In this document: positions 1-13,000 of the stretch, in pieces
How positions within the stretch are numbered: position 1 is the stretch's first letter
How the letters are laid out: each line of letters starts with the position of its first letter
NCBI RefSeq assembly: GCF_910592395.1
Contig: NC_088323.1
Location: 7,750,001 to 7,814,000, forward strand
DNA: 64,000 nucleotides
Origin: Lineus longissimus
Lineage: Eukaryota > Nemertea > Pilidiophora > Heteronemertea > Lineidae
Direction: 5' to 3'
The notes under the pieces: generated by a model
What the model saw: only the letters and a program-made list of their open reading frames with translations
Told to the model about the DNA's origin: nothing
Databases searched by the model: none
Made by a program: the position numbers and the translations under genes

Positions 1-111
1 TGAACTGCGCGTGCTCGGGCAATGGGGGCGGAGCTACAAATCTGAACTCGAATAGGAAGTTGGAAGTTTGACGTTCTCGTGCAGTGAAAGTCGAAAAGTT
101 GAATAAATCGC

Positions 112-262
112 TCGGTGGTTCCAGTTCCCTTTAATAGAGAGGTGTCCTGATTAAAGAGGTCAAATTGAATAGAAACAACCAATTTGGGACCAAAACTAGT
201 GTCCTTAATAGAGGTTGTCCTTAATAGAGAGGTGTCCGCTAACAGAGGTTCCATTGAACATC
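112..262. mobile_element. MITE family A, diverged copy
   Basis: This stretch matches the internal part of a MITE that recurs at least eight times in the window: AGAGAGGTGTCCTGATT, a block ending CCAATTTGGGACC, then GTGTCCTTAATAGAG and a terminal GAGGTTCCA. Both ends are decayed. It lies in the TMEM98 intron upstream of the first exon visible here. The family has terminal inverted repeats starting CAGTGGAACCTCCC and TA flanks, which suggests a Tc1/mariner or pogo-type origin (inference). Confidence 0.7.
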
Positions 263-413
263 TACTTTTATAATCTGGCCTATCTGAGATAAAAAAATGT
301 AAGGATGCCTTTTTGGATCTGATTTAATTCAGACCTGTTGGCGTTTAGTGTTTAGTACTCCTGGTCATCACTCCATGTTCTTCAGCCGTGCGTTTCTTGT
401 ATTGTTTTACTAG

Positions 414-1609
414 GGGAATTGTTCCGCACTGCATCGACATTCTCAAGATCTGCCACCTCCTGACCGAGAAGCTGGTCGCCATCACGATGCGCCAGTCCAG
501 CCAGCTACGCTCACCGGAGACGCTCATCAACATCATTGAGGTGGCCAAGCGCATCAGTCCTCGTGTTGATGACGTGGTTATTTCTATGTACCCACCTATG
601 GATCCGAAATTACTCGAGGCCAGGTTCGTAAAACGGTCTCTTAGGCTTAAACTCCTGCACTGTCATCACCTTGTCAGTTGTAGTTGCAAGAAAACAAGAT
701 CTTTGCGCCCAATGGTTTTAAAAATTGCCAAAAAACTAAAAGAAATCAATTTGGGGTTTCCAAACCTTCTGTGCCTGGTCTGACACCTTCGACATGTTAG
801 TGTAGACCCACCCGCTCCACCCTTAAGATTTAATATTCTTGATTTCTTTCTCTTCAGGTGTACTGCTTTGGTGTTGTCAGTGAGCCACCTTGCCCTGGTC
901 ACCAAGAATGCTTGCCAACTATCTGGTGTGACTGATTGGATTGATAAATCTCTGGCTGATGTTGAGGGACACTTAAAGGCGAGTTCTACACGAAAGATTT
1001 CCTTCAGACCACATTTCTGACCTGCTATGGTCAAAATGAGGCCTTTTGGGTCAGAGTCATATAGTGAGCTATTTGGATGGGTGACTGCTTAAAATTACCT
1101 TGACGACACCAGGTGGTGACGTAAAGACGAAGCAGTGACAAGACAAAGCGAAGATAAGACAATGTAAACCATAGATATTCCATGGCATCTCGGGAACACA
1201 AGAAGACGAGATGACCGTCTAGACTATCGATGAGACAATCTATGCCGAACACCCTGTCAAGATAACGATGTGAAGTCAACAGACAGTGCCACCACTATCA
1301 GATTATGTTGGAACAAAATTTCCACGCATGCACGTTAAAAGAGTTCATTGGTGTTCCGATTCTTGCTAATGCATCGATTTGTCTTTGCTTTGTTATCTTT
1401 GGGCTACTGACCCCGATCAATATTGCTTGGTAAGTTATTCAGATGAATATTCATCCTCTTCTCGACTATAGCAACTGAACTTTACTTTTCAGTTTCTGCG
1501 GGAAGCTCGTGTGAGACATGATGCAGATGTGTGGACGGCACCATCCTCGGGAGGAGACGGGCAGCAGTCACCCGGTGATAGACAAGATGTCATGGACATC
1601 AGAATGTGA
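414..1609 (+). CDS. TMEM98: TMEM98 orthologue, last three coding exons (5' part outside window)
   Basis: Three exons at 414-623, 858-978 and 1493-1609 join in phase to give the C-terminal half of TMEM98, a membrane-anchored protein of the ER and plasma membrane. Family hallmarks are ILKICHLLTEKLVAIT, AKRISPRVDDVV and SMYPPMDPKLLEAR in the first exon, LSVSHLALVTKNAC and DWIDKSL in the second, and FLREAR at the start of the third. The stop is TGA at 1607-1609. The first acceptor is AG at 412-413 and the first donor is GT at 624. The second intron starts with GC, not GT (AAG followed by GCGAGT at 979), and ends at AG 1491-1492; only this junction continues GHLK into FLREAR in frame. The anchor and N-terminal exons lie before base 1. 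In human the corresponding region ends with a short acidic tail of different sequence. Confidence 0.93.
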
Positions 1610-3100
1610 AAATCAATTTCCATTTTAGGCAGTGCAAGTGACCTGCAAAAACAATGTTCTTCATCGAAAACTTTTGTTCTGGAATGATATTTTTGGTGTG
1701 TCCAGGATTTCATTATTCCCAAGCATGTGTCAACGGTTCAAAAGCGTTGGTGCATTCTGCAGAGAAAACGCGGTCGAAATCAAGAGAAAATACATAATTA
1801 GTGCTTCTTAGTTTTATAGCAGTATCTGAGGGGCCTTTCATTTAGTACTTGCCCAACAAGGAAGGGGCATTTGTCAAGATGAGGTCTACTTTGTGTGCAG
1901 GTTCAGGTGTGAGTGTTTTGGGATGAAAATACGACATGAACTTCTTGTTGTCCATAACATGACACTAAGTATGAAAGAGATGAGAAGTTTGTGTTAATAC
2001 AAGTTAATTGATTTATGAGGTCATAAAATCACACTTGTGCAAAAACAAGTCGAATCATGTTGTATCATGCAGCATCGCAACATCATCTGTGCCATTGACA
2101 ACTGGTGATCATTCCGCACACATACCCAGTAGGTGGTCTTGGCTCACGAAGGGCGGGGAGTTCTGAAAATTGTGTTTGTGTACTAAATGAACGACCCCTC
2201 AGCTTAGAATGGGAGATGGTTTGGCCAGATAGCAGAGGGGGAAAGACAAGTAAATGCAGACACTTAACTGTTACCTTTTTGCTCCAAGCTGCAAGATCTT
2301 GATAGAAAATATGAAATATGTTTGGAAACTATGAAAGCATTTGGGCTTGCTGGCTACTTTAGACCCCCCTGCTTGCTTTGTACATAATTTTTTAAGAACT
2401 CCTTTTGGGAAAGACTGACAGAAGTCAAAACCAGACCGAGTTAGGAATGAATTAATAAGTAATAGTTTGTTCATTGGAGCCCAAGTTACAATACTGTTAA
2501 TGTAGAAATAGTGTGCAAAAGATTATTTGTATAAAGTTTATTTTTTTGTAGTGACAGCTGATCATATCAAAGTGTTTATTTTTATACAAAATGTTTATCA
2601 AAAAATGAGATTCGAAGATAGAATTTAATTTCACAAGTAAAAGTTTAGTTTTGATACATTGTGTCAGAGAAATACTCAATCATTGCCATATTCAATATTT
2701 TTAATTGTTATCTAATGGGGATGCTAGATTGAGATTGAATTTATAAATGTATGCAAAATTGGTTTACTCAACTGAATGTGAATGTCTTTTGACAGTATAA
2801 TGTCTTCCATGGATTTGATACCGGTATGAATGTTTTCAAATACTCAGGTGTTAGGAGTATTCTGATGGCTATCAAGACTATATTGTAGTTCCATTATTAT
2901 TGTATATGTATATTTATACTTATGGTGTTGATGGAATTAGTCGATTGTTCTTTTCAGATGCATCAAGAAACCAACCCAATGTAATAATAACTCTCTCATA
3001 CATGTAGCTCCTCGTTGACCTATAAATCCTAAAAAAATCTGTAAATCTGTAAACCTGTAAATCTGTAAATTTTTCTAAAATAAAATCTGTCATCAAGATG
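1610..3100 (+). other. TMEM98 3'UTR (probable)
   Basis: About 1.5 kb after the TMEM98 stop has no credible coding exon and is AT-rich. A canonical AATAAA lies at 3079-3084, preceded by short CTGTAAAT tandem repeats (about 3040-3068), making this a plausible 3' end. The end point is an inference. Confidence 0.5.
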
Positions 3101-3222
3101 ATGCATAATAGTGTTATTACTTAACTCTCGGTTTTAAACGACCTGGTCATCATGTTGTATGCCCAGCCCCTTTTCAACAATGAGGCGGTGATAATTTAGC
3201 ATTGCGATAACGCTCGGGCCAA

Positions 3223-3535
3223 TCCGGAGCATAGGCCTGCAGTGTGTAATCTTATCATAGCTGCTTATTGAATAAATGGTGTCGATTACTAGTGATTGGT
3301 TAGAATACCAGAATGATGACGATCCGGAGGATAGGCCCGTACATGTAGTGTGTAATCTTATCTTGGCTGCTTATTGAATAGATGGTGTCGATTACCAGAG
3401 ATTGGTTAGAATACCAGAATGATGACCATCCGGAGCATAGGCCCGTACATGTAGTGTGTAATCTTATCTTAGCTGCTTATTGAAGAAATGGTTTCGATTA
3501 CCAGAGATTGGTTAGAATACCAGAATGATGACCAG
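3223..3535. repeat. Tandem repeat, about 100-106 bp x 3
   Basis: Three successive copies begin near 3223, 3322 and 3428. Each carries CCGGAGCATAGGCC, GTGTGTAATCTTATC, GCTGCTTATTGAA and GATTGGTTAGAATACC. Copies two and three contain an extra GTACATGTA. No coding content is apparent. Confidence 0.85.
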
Positions 3536-4795
3536 TCGGTTACGTCGAATCTGTCAATTCATTGTTGAACTAGCCAATCCAGACAGAATTTGTGTTTGAA
3601 GGCATGCCTCCGTTCATGAATGTGGTTATGCAGTATTAAAATCGTGGACTGGGGCATGGCCAAAGGACTGGTGGTTTAAAAACGAGAATTTAGTACATGA
3701 TTTATGCCTCTGCTCAACTTTTCAAGCCCTTTTCCCTTTTCACCGTTGTACCAGTTTTTGACAATTGCTTATATTGGGGTATTGGTGGCTCAGAAAAATA
3801 GAAATACAATGTCTTAGTGCAGTTGCTATGCATGCCAGTTTACTGAAACTTGGTAGGTGTAGTATTTGTATATCTGTATTCAATAAGGCACTGTGAAATT
3901 GATATGCAGTGCGCAATTAGAAATGTTACAAATCGACTTCAATTTAAAATATCTTTGAACCAACCTTTTTGAACAATTGTGTTAAAATACTTGTAGTCAT
4001 CCTGTGAAAGAAATGTGTTATACAATAACCCTATAGTCTGCTTCGGATTTCAATATTTGCTACTAGGTTGAGGATTGTCAATATCCATATCCCCCCCCCC
4101 CCCCCCCCGCAGCAAGACCCCATGGACTGCCGTAAAGTGGGGGGGATGACTTATCAGTGAGGTTTCGCTTTCCCGTTCTGAGAATCGATCCATGGCATTG
4201 AGATATTTCTCGATCATGTTCCCGTCTAAACAAGAGAGAGGTTTTCGCAATCCCGTTGACTTGCTCATGCTGAGGAACGGGCTGAATGCACTGTTCCACC
4301 AGCATTACTGCATTGTTCTGAGCTCAACTGACGTTACCTCACTCATTTGCTTTGTCTGAAAATTTGTTGCATGTCATGCTCTACCTTTCTCAAAGATACA
4401 CCACTACACCATAGGGCTCCTTATCTTAACCGGCCAAATCCAGAGTTTTTGCAATGACTGGCATGTCACATTGCCTTGAAGAAGGAGTGAGCAATATTCA
4501 ATAAAAATCTATTTATTTACAACAGTCTACATGATTCAGTTGAACCAAAAATAAACAGCATTTGTAATAAATTGTTTTTATCAAGACATAAAAAACAACG
4601 AGATGGATATCTTTGTTATGTTACAAAATGATGTCATTCACCTGCATCCAGAAACCTATCAACTCTCTAAAGAGGCTGATGTGACATAACAAATACAAAG
4701 ATGCAAGGACTTCTTTCTTGCAGGATATTTGCAAATAAAACCTGAATATGATTTTGATTCAGAAGCAAAATTACATCATGAGTTTGAAAGCATCA

Positions 4796-4963
4796 TCGTC
4801 TCTATTAAGGACAGAACTTGTCAGTCCCAAGGGTATCCTTAATAGAGAGGTTTTACTGTATTGAGAGCTGAATCTAACATGACCCAGTGCCGTGACTGTG
4901 TATATTAGGCGCCCGAAGGTGGCCAATTGAATCCCGCTCCTCCTGCCCATAGTCCCCCTTTAA
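4796..4963. mobile_element. Chimeric half-MITEs (family A fused to family B)
   Basis: Bases 4796-4861 are the terminal half of a family A MITE (GTCAGTCCCAAGGGT, CTTAATAGAGAGG, ending TTTACTGTA). From 4862 the sequence changes directly into the terminal half of family B (GAGAGCTGAATC, ATGACCCAG, ending CATAGTCCCCCTTTAA). Each lacks its other half. Confidence 0.75.
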
Positions 4964-6714
4964 CCAACACATGGCAAATGAGTATAAACAAGTCTATTGC
5001 AGCCTCAAATTCTTCCTTATGAATACAATCAATCCCAAAAAGTGAGCTAGGGGTCGTCATGCATTTTCCGCGGCGTTAGCGAGTTTCCGCATTGCTTACG
5101 ATTACGATTTGTGTTTGACGTAATCGATTTTTGGTTCTACGTCATCCCCAGCGAAATCGTCGATGGTACTTTCGTCTCGTTCTTACGAGGATTCCGGCTG
5201 ACCTTCGTAAGTCGAAAAACGATTACATGGATTAGCGAAAAGCTTATTTTCCACGCTACATATCAAATTCAAGGTGAAATATTCATTGAAGAATACTTTA
5301 GAACATATCTGTCAAACATAGGTACTGCATTTAATGTGATCAACGGCGATTTTGATCATGTTTTAGTGCCGAGAAAAGTGCACCCAGAGCATGAGAGCAG
5401 AGTATAGGGCCTATACTACAGTACACCAAGTCGTTGGTGTGAATGCGGAAACAAAATTTCTGTTTCATGCCGGTTTTGAGAGTATTACGATTACGACTTT
5501 AAAATCGTAATCGTAATCGTAAGCGATGCGGAAACACCCTAATATCTCTGCAACAGAGACCAAACGCTCCGGGGAGAAGTCGGAAAGCCCCCAAGTTCAT
5601 GAGCATACTCAATTCAATAACCTGGTCCCACATTATACAAAGGTGTGATCACACAATACAACAATGAATGCTTTGAGTTTCTTGGCAACAGTAAGGAATA
5701 GATGTCGATCTTCACCAGGAAAATAGTAAAATTGATTTTTTTTCCGACTGATTTTCTTCAGGGACATACCTTTACCCTGGAATTTTTTGGGCATGCAGTT
5801 TTATCCATTTTCCCCTCTGGCAGAAACCCTGGATCTAATGAAATTTACAAGGTTGAAGAGAAAGTGTGGTTGTATGATGCACATTGTACCATCATAACCC
5901 TATAGGAGATGTGCATGTGCATTTTATCTACTTCGTAATAGAATTATCTAGGTTTTATCTCACTTTTCCTTGACAAAGTCAGTTCTAACAGATAAGGACA
6001 GTTTTTTGTGTAAAAGAATGCCTTTTTCACCTGCTTGTGGCGAGATAAAAAAAGAACGCCTTCCCTCCTTTCGGGGGACAAATTCGAATCTTGGTACAAG
6101 CACTAGTACCCAAAGTGGGCGAGCCAACTACTGCAGGTTCCACTCAAATATAGACCATGCATACATACATGTACATGTACATTCGCTTGAAAATGCATTG
6201 TTGGAAAATATGCGACAGAATTATGGAGAACTGTAAACTCTTTTATATTTACATCCCGAAGCAAATTATTTCACTTTTTTTTCGGAATTCACTTTCATTT
6301 GTTTTCTATGAATTTAAACTGTAAACAAAGAGACAACCATTTGATCAATACCAACAGGATGCCAACAATATTCATCACTTTTATATAAAAACATTATTTT
6401 ACCTTATTTACTTGTCAGAAATGACCGAAGTATTAGGCCTGCAAAAATAAAGGAGTTTACGGAATGTTGTTGTATTCTAGTTGACATATGGTTCAGAGTT
6501 GCTAACCTCCTCGATTAAAAACGAACGAGGTCAAAGAAATAAAATTGGGAGGTTTATGGAAATTCAATTTAACTTCCTCTGACTACCCTGGGGGATGTTC
6601 TTAAACAATGACACGATCTGCCTCGCTGAGGACAGAATCGTGTGGTGCCGCATCATTAAAAGCACAGGGTCGCCCTAATGACTGCTCTGCAGCAGGACAT
6701 GAGGATGATGACTC

Positions 6715-6957
6715 TTAAAGGGGTACGCCGTTCGTAATTACTTGTGAGCCAGTTAAAAAGAAATCCACCAATACACAATGCCTAATGCAGTTATTGTGAA
6801 TACAAATTTGTTCAAACTTGCTATTCAAAGTATTTGTATATCAGTCTACACAACGGCAATGTTGAAATTTATATTTAGAGTGTATTTTCACAAATACAAA
6901 TTGAATTACAATTCAATTACAAATTCAAAATTTTTAACAAACCGCGTAGACCTTTAA
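6715..6957 (-). mobile_element. Dispersed repeat family C (MITE-like), copy 1
   Basis: The copy starts TTAAAGGGGTACGCCGTTCG and ends GCGTAGACCTTTAA, so its ends are an imperfect inverted repeat. It carries AATTACTTGTG, AAACTTGCTATTCAAAG, GTATTTGTATATCAGTCTAC and CAATGTTGAAATTTATATTT. The reverse complement recurs at 43389-43619. No coding capacity is visible. Confidence 0.75.
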
Positions 6958-7090
6958 ACAAGCAGGGAGAATGTAGGAAAATTCGTCAAATGCACAGTGA
7001 AAAAAATCTTCACATCGGCTCCAAAATGGAGAAGTTGCCAGTCTTCCAGAGGGGGTTGGCATCTCTGACCGTTGATGTCAACAACTGCTG

Positions 7091-10000
7091 TTATTCCACC
7101 TTCTCCAATACCTGGGGAAAGTGCGTAATGCGCAATTGGTTTCCATAGTCACAGATCACCACAGAGTGATTGACAGTCCGTAAATGTTGTACAAATGACG
7201 AGTGTTCAAGGTCGGCAAAGAATTGGACGGATCGCACGAGTTGACCTCTTGATATGTCGTAAAGTTCTATGCCGCCGTGGCTGCCACCCACCATCAGCTT
7301 GCTCGTCAACATGGAGAGGCTGGAGAATCCACCGGGGCCCTGAAAGTGCGACAGGAAATACCATAGTAAAAAAACTGCATAGTCTACACAGTGGGTAAAG
7401 GTATTGGTTTACCTTTGCAAGACAATAAAAAAACAAGGCCCTCCCAGAAACCAGGTCGCACATGTTGCTATGTTGCTATGTGCTGACTTATGTATTTCTG
7501 CCAAAGAAAACTACTGGGCCACTTGAATGCTTTGCTTCGGCCCAGTCATATGTGTACTATTTATTTGACTATTAGACTATTAAAATACAAACAAGAAAAA
7601 TACCGCACTGGTCCATAGAGGCTGTATCTTACATCATAACCAGCTCTATTGCGATGAGGTGTGCCATTTTTGCAAGTGCCTGACCATCAATACCTGAACC
7701 AGAGCCCAGTTACATAATTGGCATGAGTAGAAACATCGGTGTTAAATCTTAATGGTACTATTGCAAATGTACTGAAGGATATAATGCCAACACTGGGATT
7801 TGTCTAAAGCCGATTGGATAAACTTGGCCCAGATTGATATCAGACGTGACATAACGTCGTCATAAGACAATGATAGAGGGTGAAACACAACCAAACCAGA
7901 CTGAATGAGGTCAATCTGGTTGAAGCTGGAGCCAACTACATGTTAATCAGGGAATAAACAGATACAGTAGAACCTCTCTATTAAGGACACCTTAGGGACT
8001 GTCAAGTGCTGTCCTTCATAGAGGTGTCCTGATTAGAGAGGTCAAATTGAATAGAAACTACCAAATTGGGACCAAAACTAGTGTCCTTAATAGCGAGGTG
8101 TCAGCTAAGGGAGGTTCCACTGTACATACCAGTTCCAAGTTATACATCAAAGTTCCTTTACTTCTCTGCCAGACACACAGCCTCTCGTCCAAGCCAGTGC
8201 TTACAATATAGGAAGGGGTACAAGCCAGCCCAGTCACTGCAGAACTATGGCCAGACATTTTATGAATGCACTTCCCGGTTAACAACTCCCACAGACGAAT
8301 GCTACCATTTTCATCACCGCTGGCAGCTCCTAACGGCTCACTCTGAAGAGAGAGAGTGTATGATATGAATGAGCAATCTCAATACGCATTTGGACCTTTA
8401 TCCCTATAGACAGAACTTATACCATGCATGGTCGCACCTGATACCCCTGGGCCCAAGACTTCATCACGTATCCTCAGTCGATCACTCACCACATAAATTT
8501 CACAGAATTCCATTGCGTTACATAAGACCAACTGCAATTTTTCTGTTTTCAGCAAAAGTCTGTCCTCAAGCTGTCTCATGTAAAAGCGTTTACGTCATTT
8601 TAATGGCCAGACTAACAGACAGATACGCAAGTACATGTAGACATACCCTTAGATAGATGCTAAAAAGGATGACGACCCCCCGGCAATGCCGGTGGCTGAG
8701 AGGTAATTAACAGACCCACGAGTATTTCATTTCGTTGTATGTGTTGTGAAGAGCCAGGAATTTTCGTTCCTTGAAAGCCACGCCAAGTTCATCCAGAAAT
8801 ACAATCCTGGGTTCTCCCCGGGATCAAACCCGGGCCCTATTGCATGGTAGCCAGCAGTGTCAACCACTAGGCTATGAGGCTCCCCTATCAGATCACTGAT
8901 CCATTGATACCGAAGCCTTGCTTGTACATGTGCCGCATTAACAGGTCCTACCTTATCCAACTCTAGTGCAGTGATGCATCCCATGTGGCCATGTAATGTA
9001 TATAAACACAGGCATTCTTCAATTCGAAACACCTGAAAATTATAGATTACACGTAAAAAGGTGAGACTGATTCCTCCACGAAATAGATTACATGTAAAAA
9101 GGTGAGACTGATTCCTCCACGAAATAGATTACATGTAAAAAGGTGAGACTGATTCCTTCACGAAATAGATTACATGTAAAAAGGTGAGACTGATTCCTCC
9201 ACGAAATAAGTCTTAATTGGAGCCTTGATTTTGGCTGACTGTTACAAAATATAACTGAAAAGTGCGAAATTCTCAACACATCTTTCCAGTCACTGAAACA
9301 CATGAGGATATCTTTTTAAAACATACATGCAAAATGCGATTTTCTCTGTTTTGACACCCGAGCTGAATAGATTCTAGTTGAAAGGCTACAGCAGAATTGC
9401 TCTGAAGTACTTTGATGGTGTTAATTTGAATATTTTGAGTGTGAGCAACCCTGCATTTATAATCGTATCATATCATTACCGGAATCATAACCCTATTGGA
9501 ATTTTGCCGGAGGTATGATGTCTACTCGAGGCTACTTTCCACCTCTGTGGGATCTTTTACTAGCCCTCGCATAGACACTCAGGTACAAGGGACCAGGGCA
9601 TTTAGTCTCATACGACACACCCTCAAATATTCATACATTGTATGTGTAGTGAAGAGGAATTTCAGTTCCGTGAAAGCCACACCGATCCATCCAGAAATAC
9701 AATCCTGGGCTCTCCCCTGGATGAAACCAGGGCCCTATTGCGTGGTAGCCAGCAGTGTAAAACTACCAGGCTATGAGGCTCCTTGAGGCAATTGTGTGAA
9801 AATGCTGTTACCTTGAGAGTATGATCCTGACTGGCCGACACCACTCTCCCGCACTCTGACTGAAGACTGGTGATGGGCAGCTGATGGGCTCTGATCGAAG
9901 TGTGTAAAGTACAATGAATGATGTCGTTCCAACAATGACTGAAGTCCGCGCTAAATCTATGCCCACTGCCCATTCGAAAATGACCTGTGAAAAACAGAAA

Positions 10001-13000
10001 TTTTGAGTTTAAAATCTGCTATCAACTACAGAATATCAGAGGTTATCTGATCCTCAGTCTTTTCAGCAGACCTCAGTTGAGTTGCTCAATCAGCACTAGA
10101 ACCCGAGCTCGGTGCATGCCCAGCTGATAACATCAATTCGGGTTCACAGTGGCGTTCATTCCGTTTGCCTTGTCAAAAGAAGAAAATGCAGCTGTTTTAA
10201 CGCTAGAATCATGCGTGAATGGTTGTTCTCTCACACAAAAATTGCTGGGATGAAGAGAAGTTTTTATTTTCATTGCTTCTATTCGTTCGGAAGCTTAGAT
10301 TTGTCAGTGTGGTGAAACTCAGACTTCTGTTCTCCATGGTTTTCATGGACGCCATCATGTTTTTCGTTGTTACAAACCCACACGAACTTGATCACTACGC
10401 TGAAAGAGTGCCGACGGCAAACTACTGCATCGACAAAAATACTTACCACAATTTGATACCCAATGACATCCAGAACTAGACCACAACGATTGTGGTCAGT
10501 GCATAACTGGTAGTGGACAGAGTGTGCGACGAGCAAATAAAAGTCATGTGACCAGTTGTTTGAGCAGATTTGGCCTAGCTCAGATGAGTGATGCAGCACA
10601 GTGTGGCTGCTAAAGTTGCACTAGTACTCGTCGCTTACATCACTTGACAAAACTGTGCATAAACTATGCATACCCTATTGACAGCAAGTGCCTATAACAG
10701 CGGCCAAAGTCACGCCGGTCAGCCATAGGACAAGGAAACCAGCCTAACTTGATCCCTGGGACGAAAAAAAACCCTAACTTACCTCGATTGAATATTTTTT
10801 GTGATGATCCACTGTTATTTGGCGGCGGTGCCGGTTGAATTGGGGTGGATGAGAACGTCTCCAACTCGAGGAAATCTATGATACCGCTCATGCGGGCTGC
10901 GATGATCTTTTTGGCAACGAAGCAAAGTCCTGTTACACCGGATGTACTGCTGGCATAGAGGCATTTCAGCTTGCCTTCTAACGCATCCCAGAACTGAAAA
11001 CACGAAATGTTTTTAAAGACTATATAGCCAGTACTAACTTAAGTACAGTGGAACCTCCCTTAGCAGACACCTCTCTATTAAGGACAACCTCTCTATTAAG
11101 GACAGCACCTGTCAGTCCCAAGGGTGCCCGTAATAAAGAGGTTCTACTGTACATGCATATTGCGATCTTGGGAGACACATGGAATTTAGCTCGCAGAATT
11201 CTGGGCAGGATGAACTTGCAGCTGACGTTTTAACCTTGACAGATGAGATTTAAGGCCAGCTTTTTCCAATTAGGTGTGTCAGAACTTGTGAATGAGGGAT
11301 CCAATACCCTACATGTATAAGGTCAAGATCGTCAACAACTGGTAATTTTAGCATGATAATTTCCCGGCAAAAGGGTTAATAATGCACCGAAGATGATAAT
11401 TTCAGTAAGCTCTTTGTTCAACATGCCGATTTCAAAGGAAGAATACAAAATCTTCACTGGCTGTTTGTTGAACGTGCCGATTTCAAAGGAAGAATACAAA
11501 ATCTTCACTGGCTGTTTGTTGAACGTGCCGATTTCAAAGGAAGAATACAAAATCTTCACTGGCTGTTTGTTGAACGTGCCGATTTCAAAGGAAGAATACA
11601 AAATCTTCACTGGCTGTTTGTTGAACGTGCCGATTTCAAAGGAAGAATACAAAATCTTCACTGGCTGTTTGTTGAACGTGCCGATTTCAAAGGAAGAATA
11701 CAAAATCTTCACTGGCTGTTTGTTGAACGTGCCGATTTCAAAGGAAGAATACAAAATCTTCACTGGCTGTTTGTTGAACGTGCCGATTTCAAAGGAAGAA
11801 TACAAAATCTTCACTGGCTGTTTGTTGAACGTTCCGTTTTCAAAGGAAGAATACAAAATCTTCACTGGCTGTTTGTTGGACGTTCCCTTTTCAAGGGAAG
11901 AATACAAAATCTTCACCGGCTGTTTGTTGAACGTGCCGATTTCAAAGGAAGAATACAAAATCTTCACTAGCTGTTTGTTGAACGTTCCGTTTTCAAAGGA
12001 AGAATACAAAATCTTCACTGGCTGTTTGTTGAACGTTCCGTTTTCAAGGGAAGAATACAAAATCTTCACTGGCTGTTTGTTGAACGTTCCGTTTTCAAAG
12101 GAAGAATACAAAATCTTCACTGGCTGTTTGTTCAACGTGCCGATTTCAAAGGAAGAATACAAAATCTTCACTGGCTGTTTGTTGAACGTTCCGTTTTCAA
12201 AGGAAGAATACAAAATCTTCACTGGCTGTTTGTTGGACGTTCCCTTTTCAAGGGAAGAATACAAAATCTTCACCGGCTGTTTGTTGAACGTGCCGATTTC
12301 AAAGGAAGAATACAAAATCTTCACTAGCTGTTTGTTGAACGTTCCGTTTTCAAAGGAAGAATACAAAATCTTCACTGGCTGTTTGTTGAACGTTCCGTTT
12401 TCAAGGGAAGAATACAAAATCTTCACTGGCTGTTTGTTGAACGTTCCGTTTTCAAAGGAAGAATACAAAATCTTCACTGGCTGTTTGTTCAACGTGCCGA
12501 TTTCAAAGGAAGAATACAAAATCTTCACTGGCTGTTTGTTGAACGTTCCGTTTTCAAAGGAAGAATACAAAATCTTCACTGGCTGTTTGTTGGACGTTCC
12601 CTTTTCAAGGGAAGAATACAAAATCTTCACCGGCTGTTTGTTGAACGTGCCGATTTCAAAGGAAGAATACAAAATCTTCACTAGCTGTTTGTTGAACGTT
12701 CCGTTTTCAAAGGAAGAATACAAAATCTTCACTGGCTGTTTGTTGAACGTTCCGTTTTCAAGGGAAGAATACAAAATCTTCACTGGCTGTTTGTTGAACG
12801 TTCCGTTTTCAAAGGAAGAATACAAAATCTTCACTGGCTGTTTGTTGAACGTTCCGTTTTCAAGGGAAGAATACAAAATCTTCACCGGCTGTTTGTTGAA
12901 CGTGCCGATTTCAAAGGAAGAATACAAAATCTTCACTAGCTGTTTGTTGAACGTTCCGTTTTCAAAGGAAGAATACAAAATCTTCACTGGCTGTTTGTTG

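Larger units (their letters stand above)
3536..7090. other. Convergent spacer between TMEM98 and SCAP
   Basis: There is no recognisable gene here. The stretch holds a C-run at 4090-4108, a fused half-MITE pair at 4796-4963 and one copy of repeat family C at 6715-6957. A minus-strand AATAAA (TTTATT on plus, near 4510) and the lack of other genes allow the SCAP 3'UTR to extend into it, but no end point can be proven. An inverted GATTACGATT / AATCGTAATCG motif pair lies near 5100 and 5485-5520. Confidence 0.5.

Noticed and set aside
5111-5407. 98-codon plus-strand frame in the TMEM98/SCAP spacer
   Set aside because: It resembles nothing known, has no flanking splice or poly(A) context, and is flanked by inverted GATTACGATT motifs that suggest a repeat rather than a gene.
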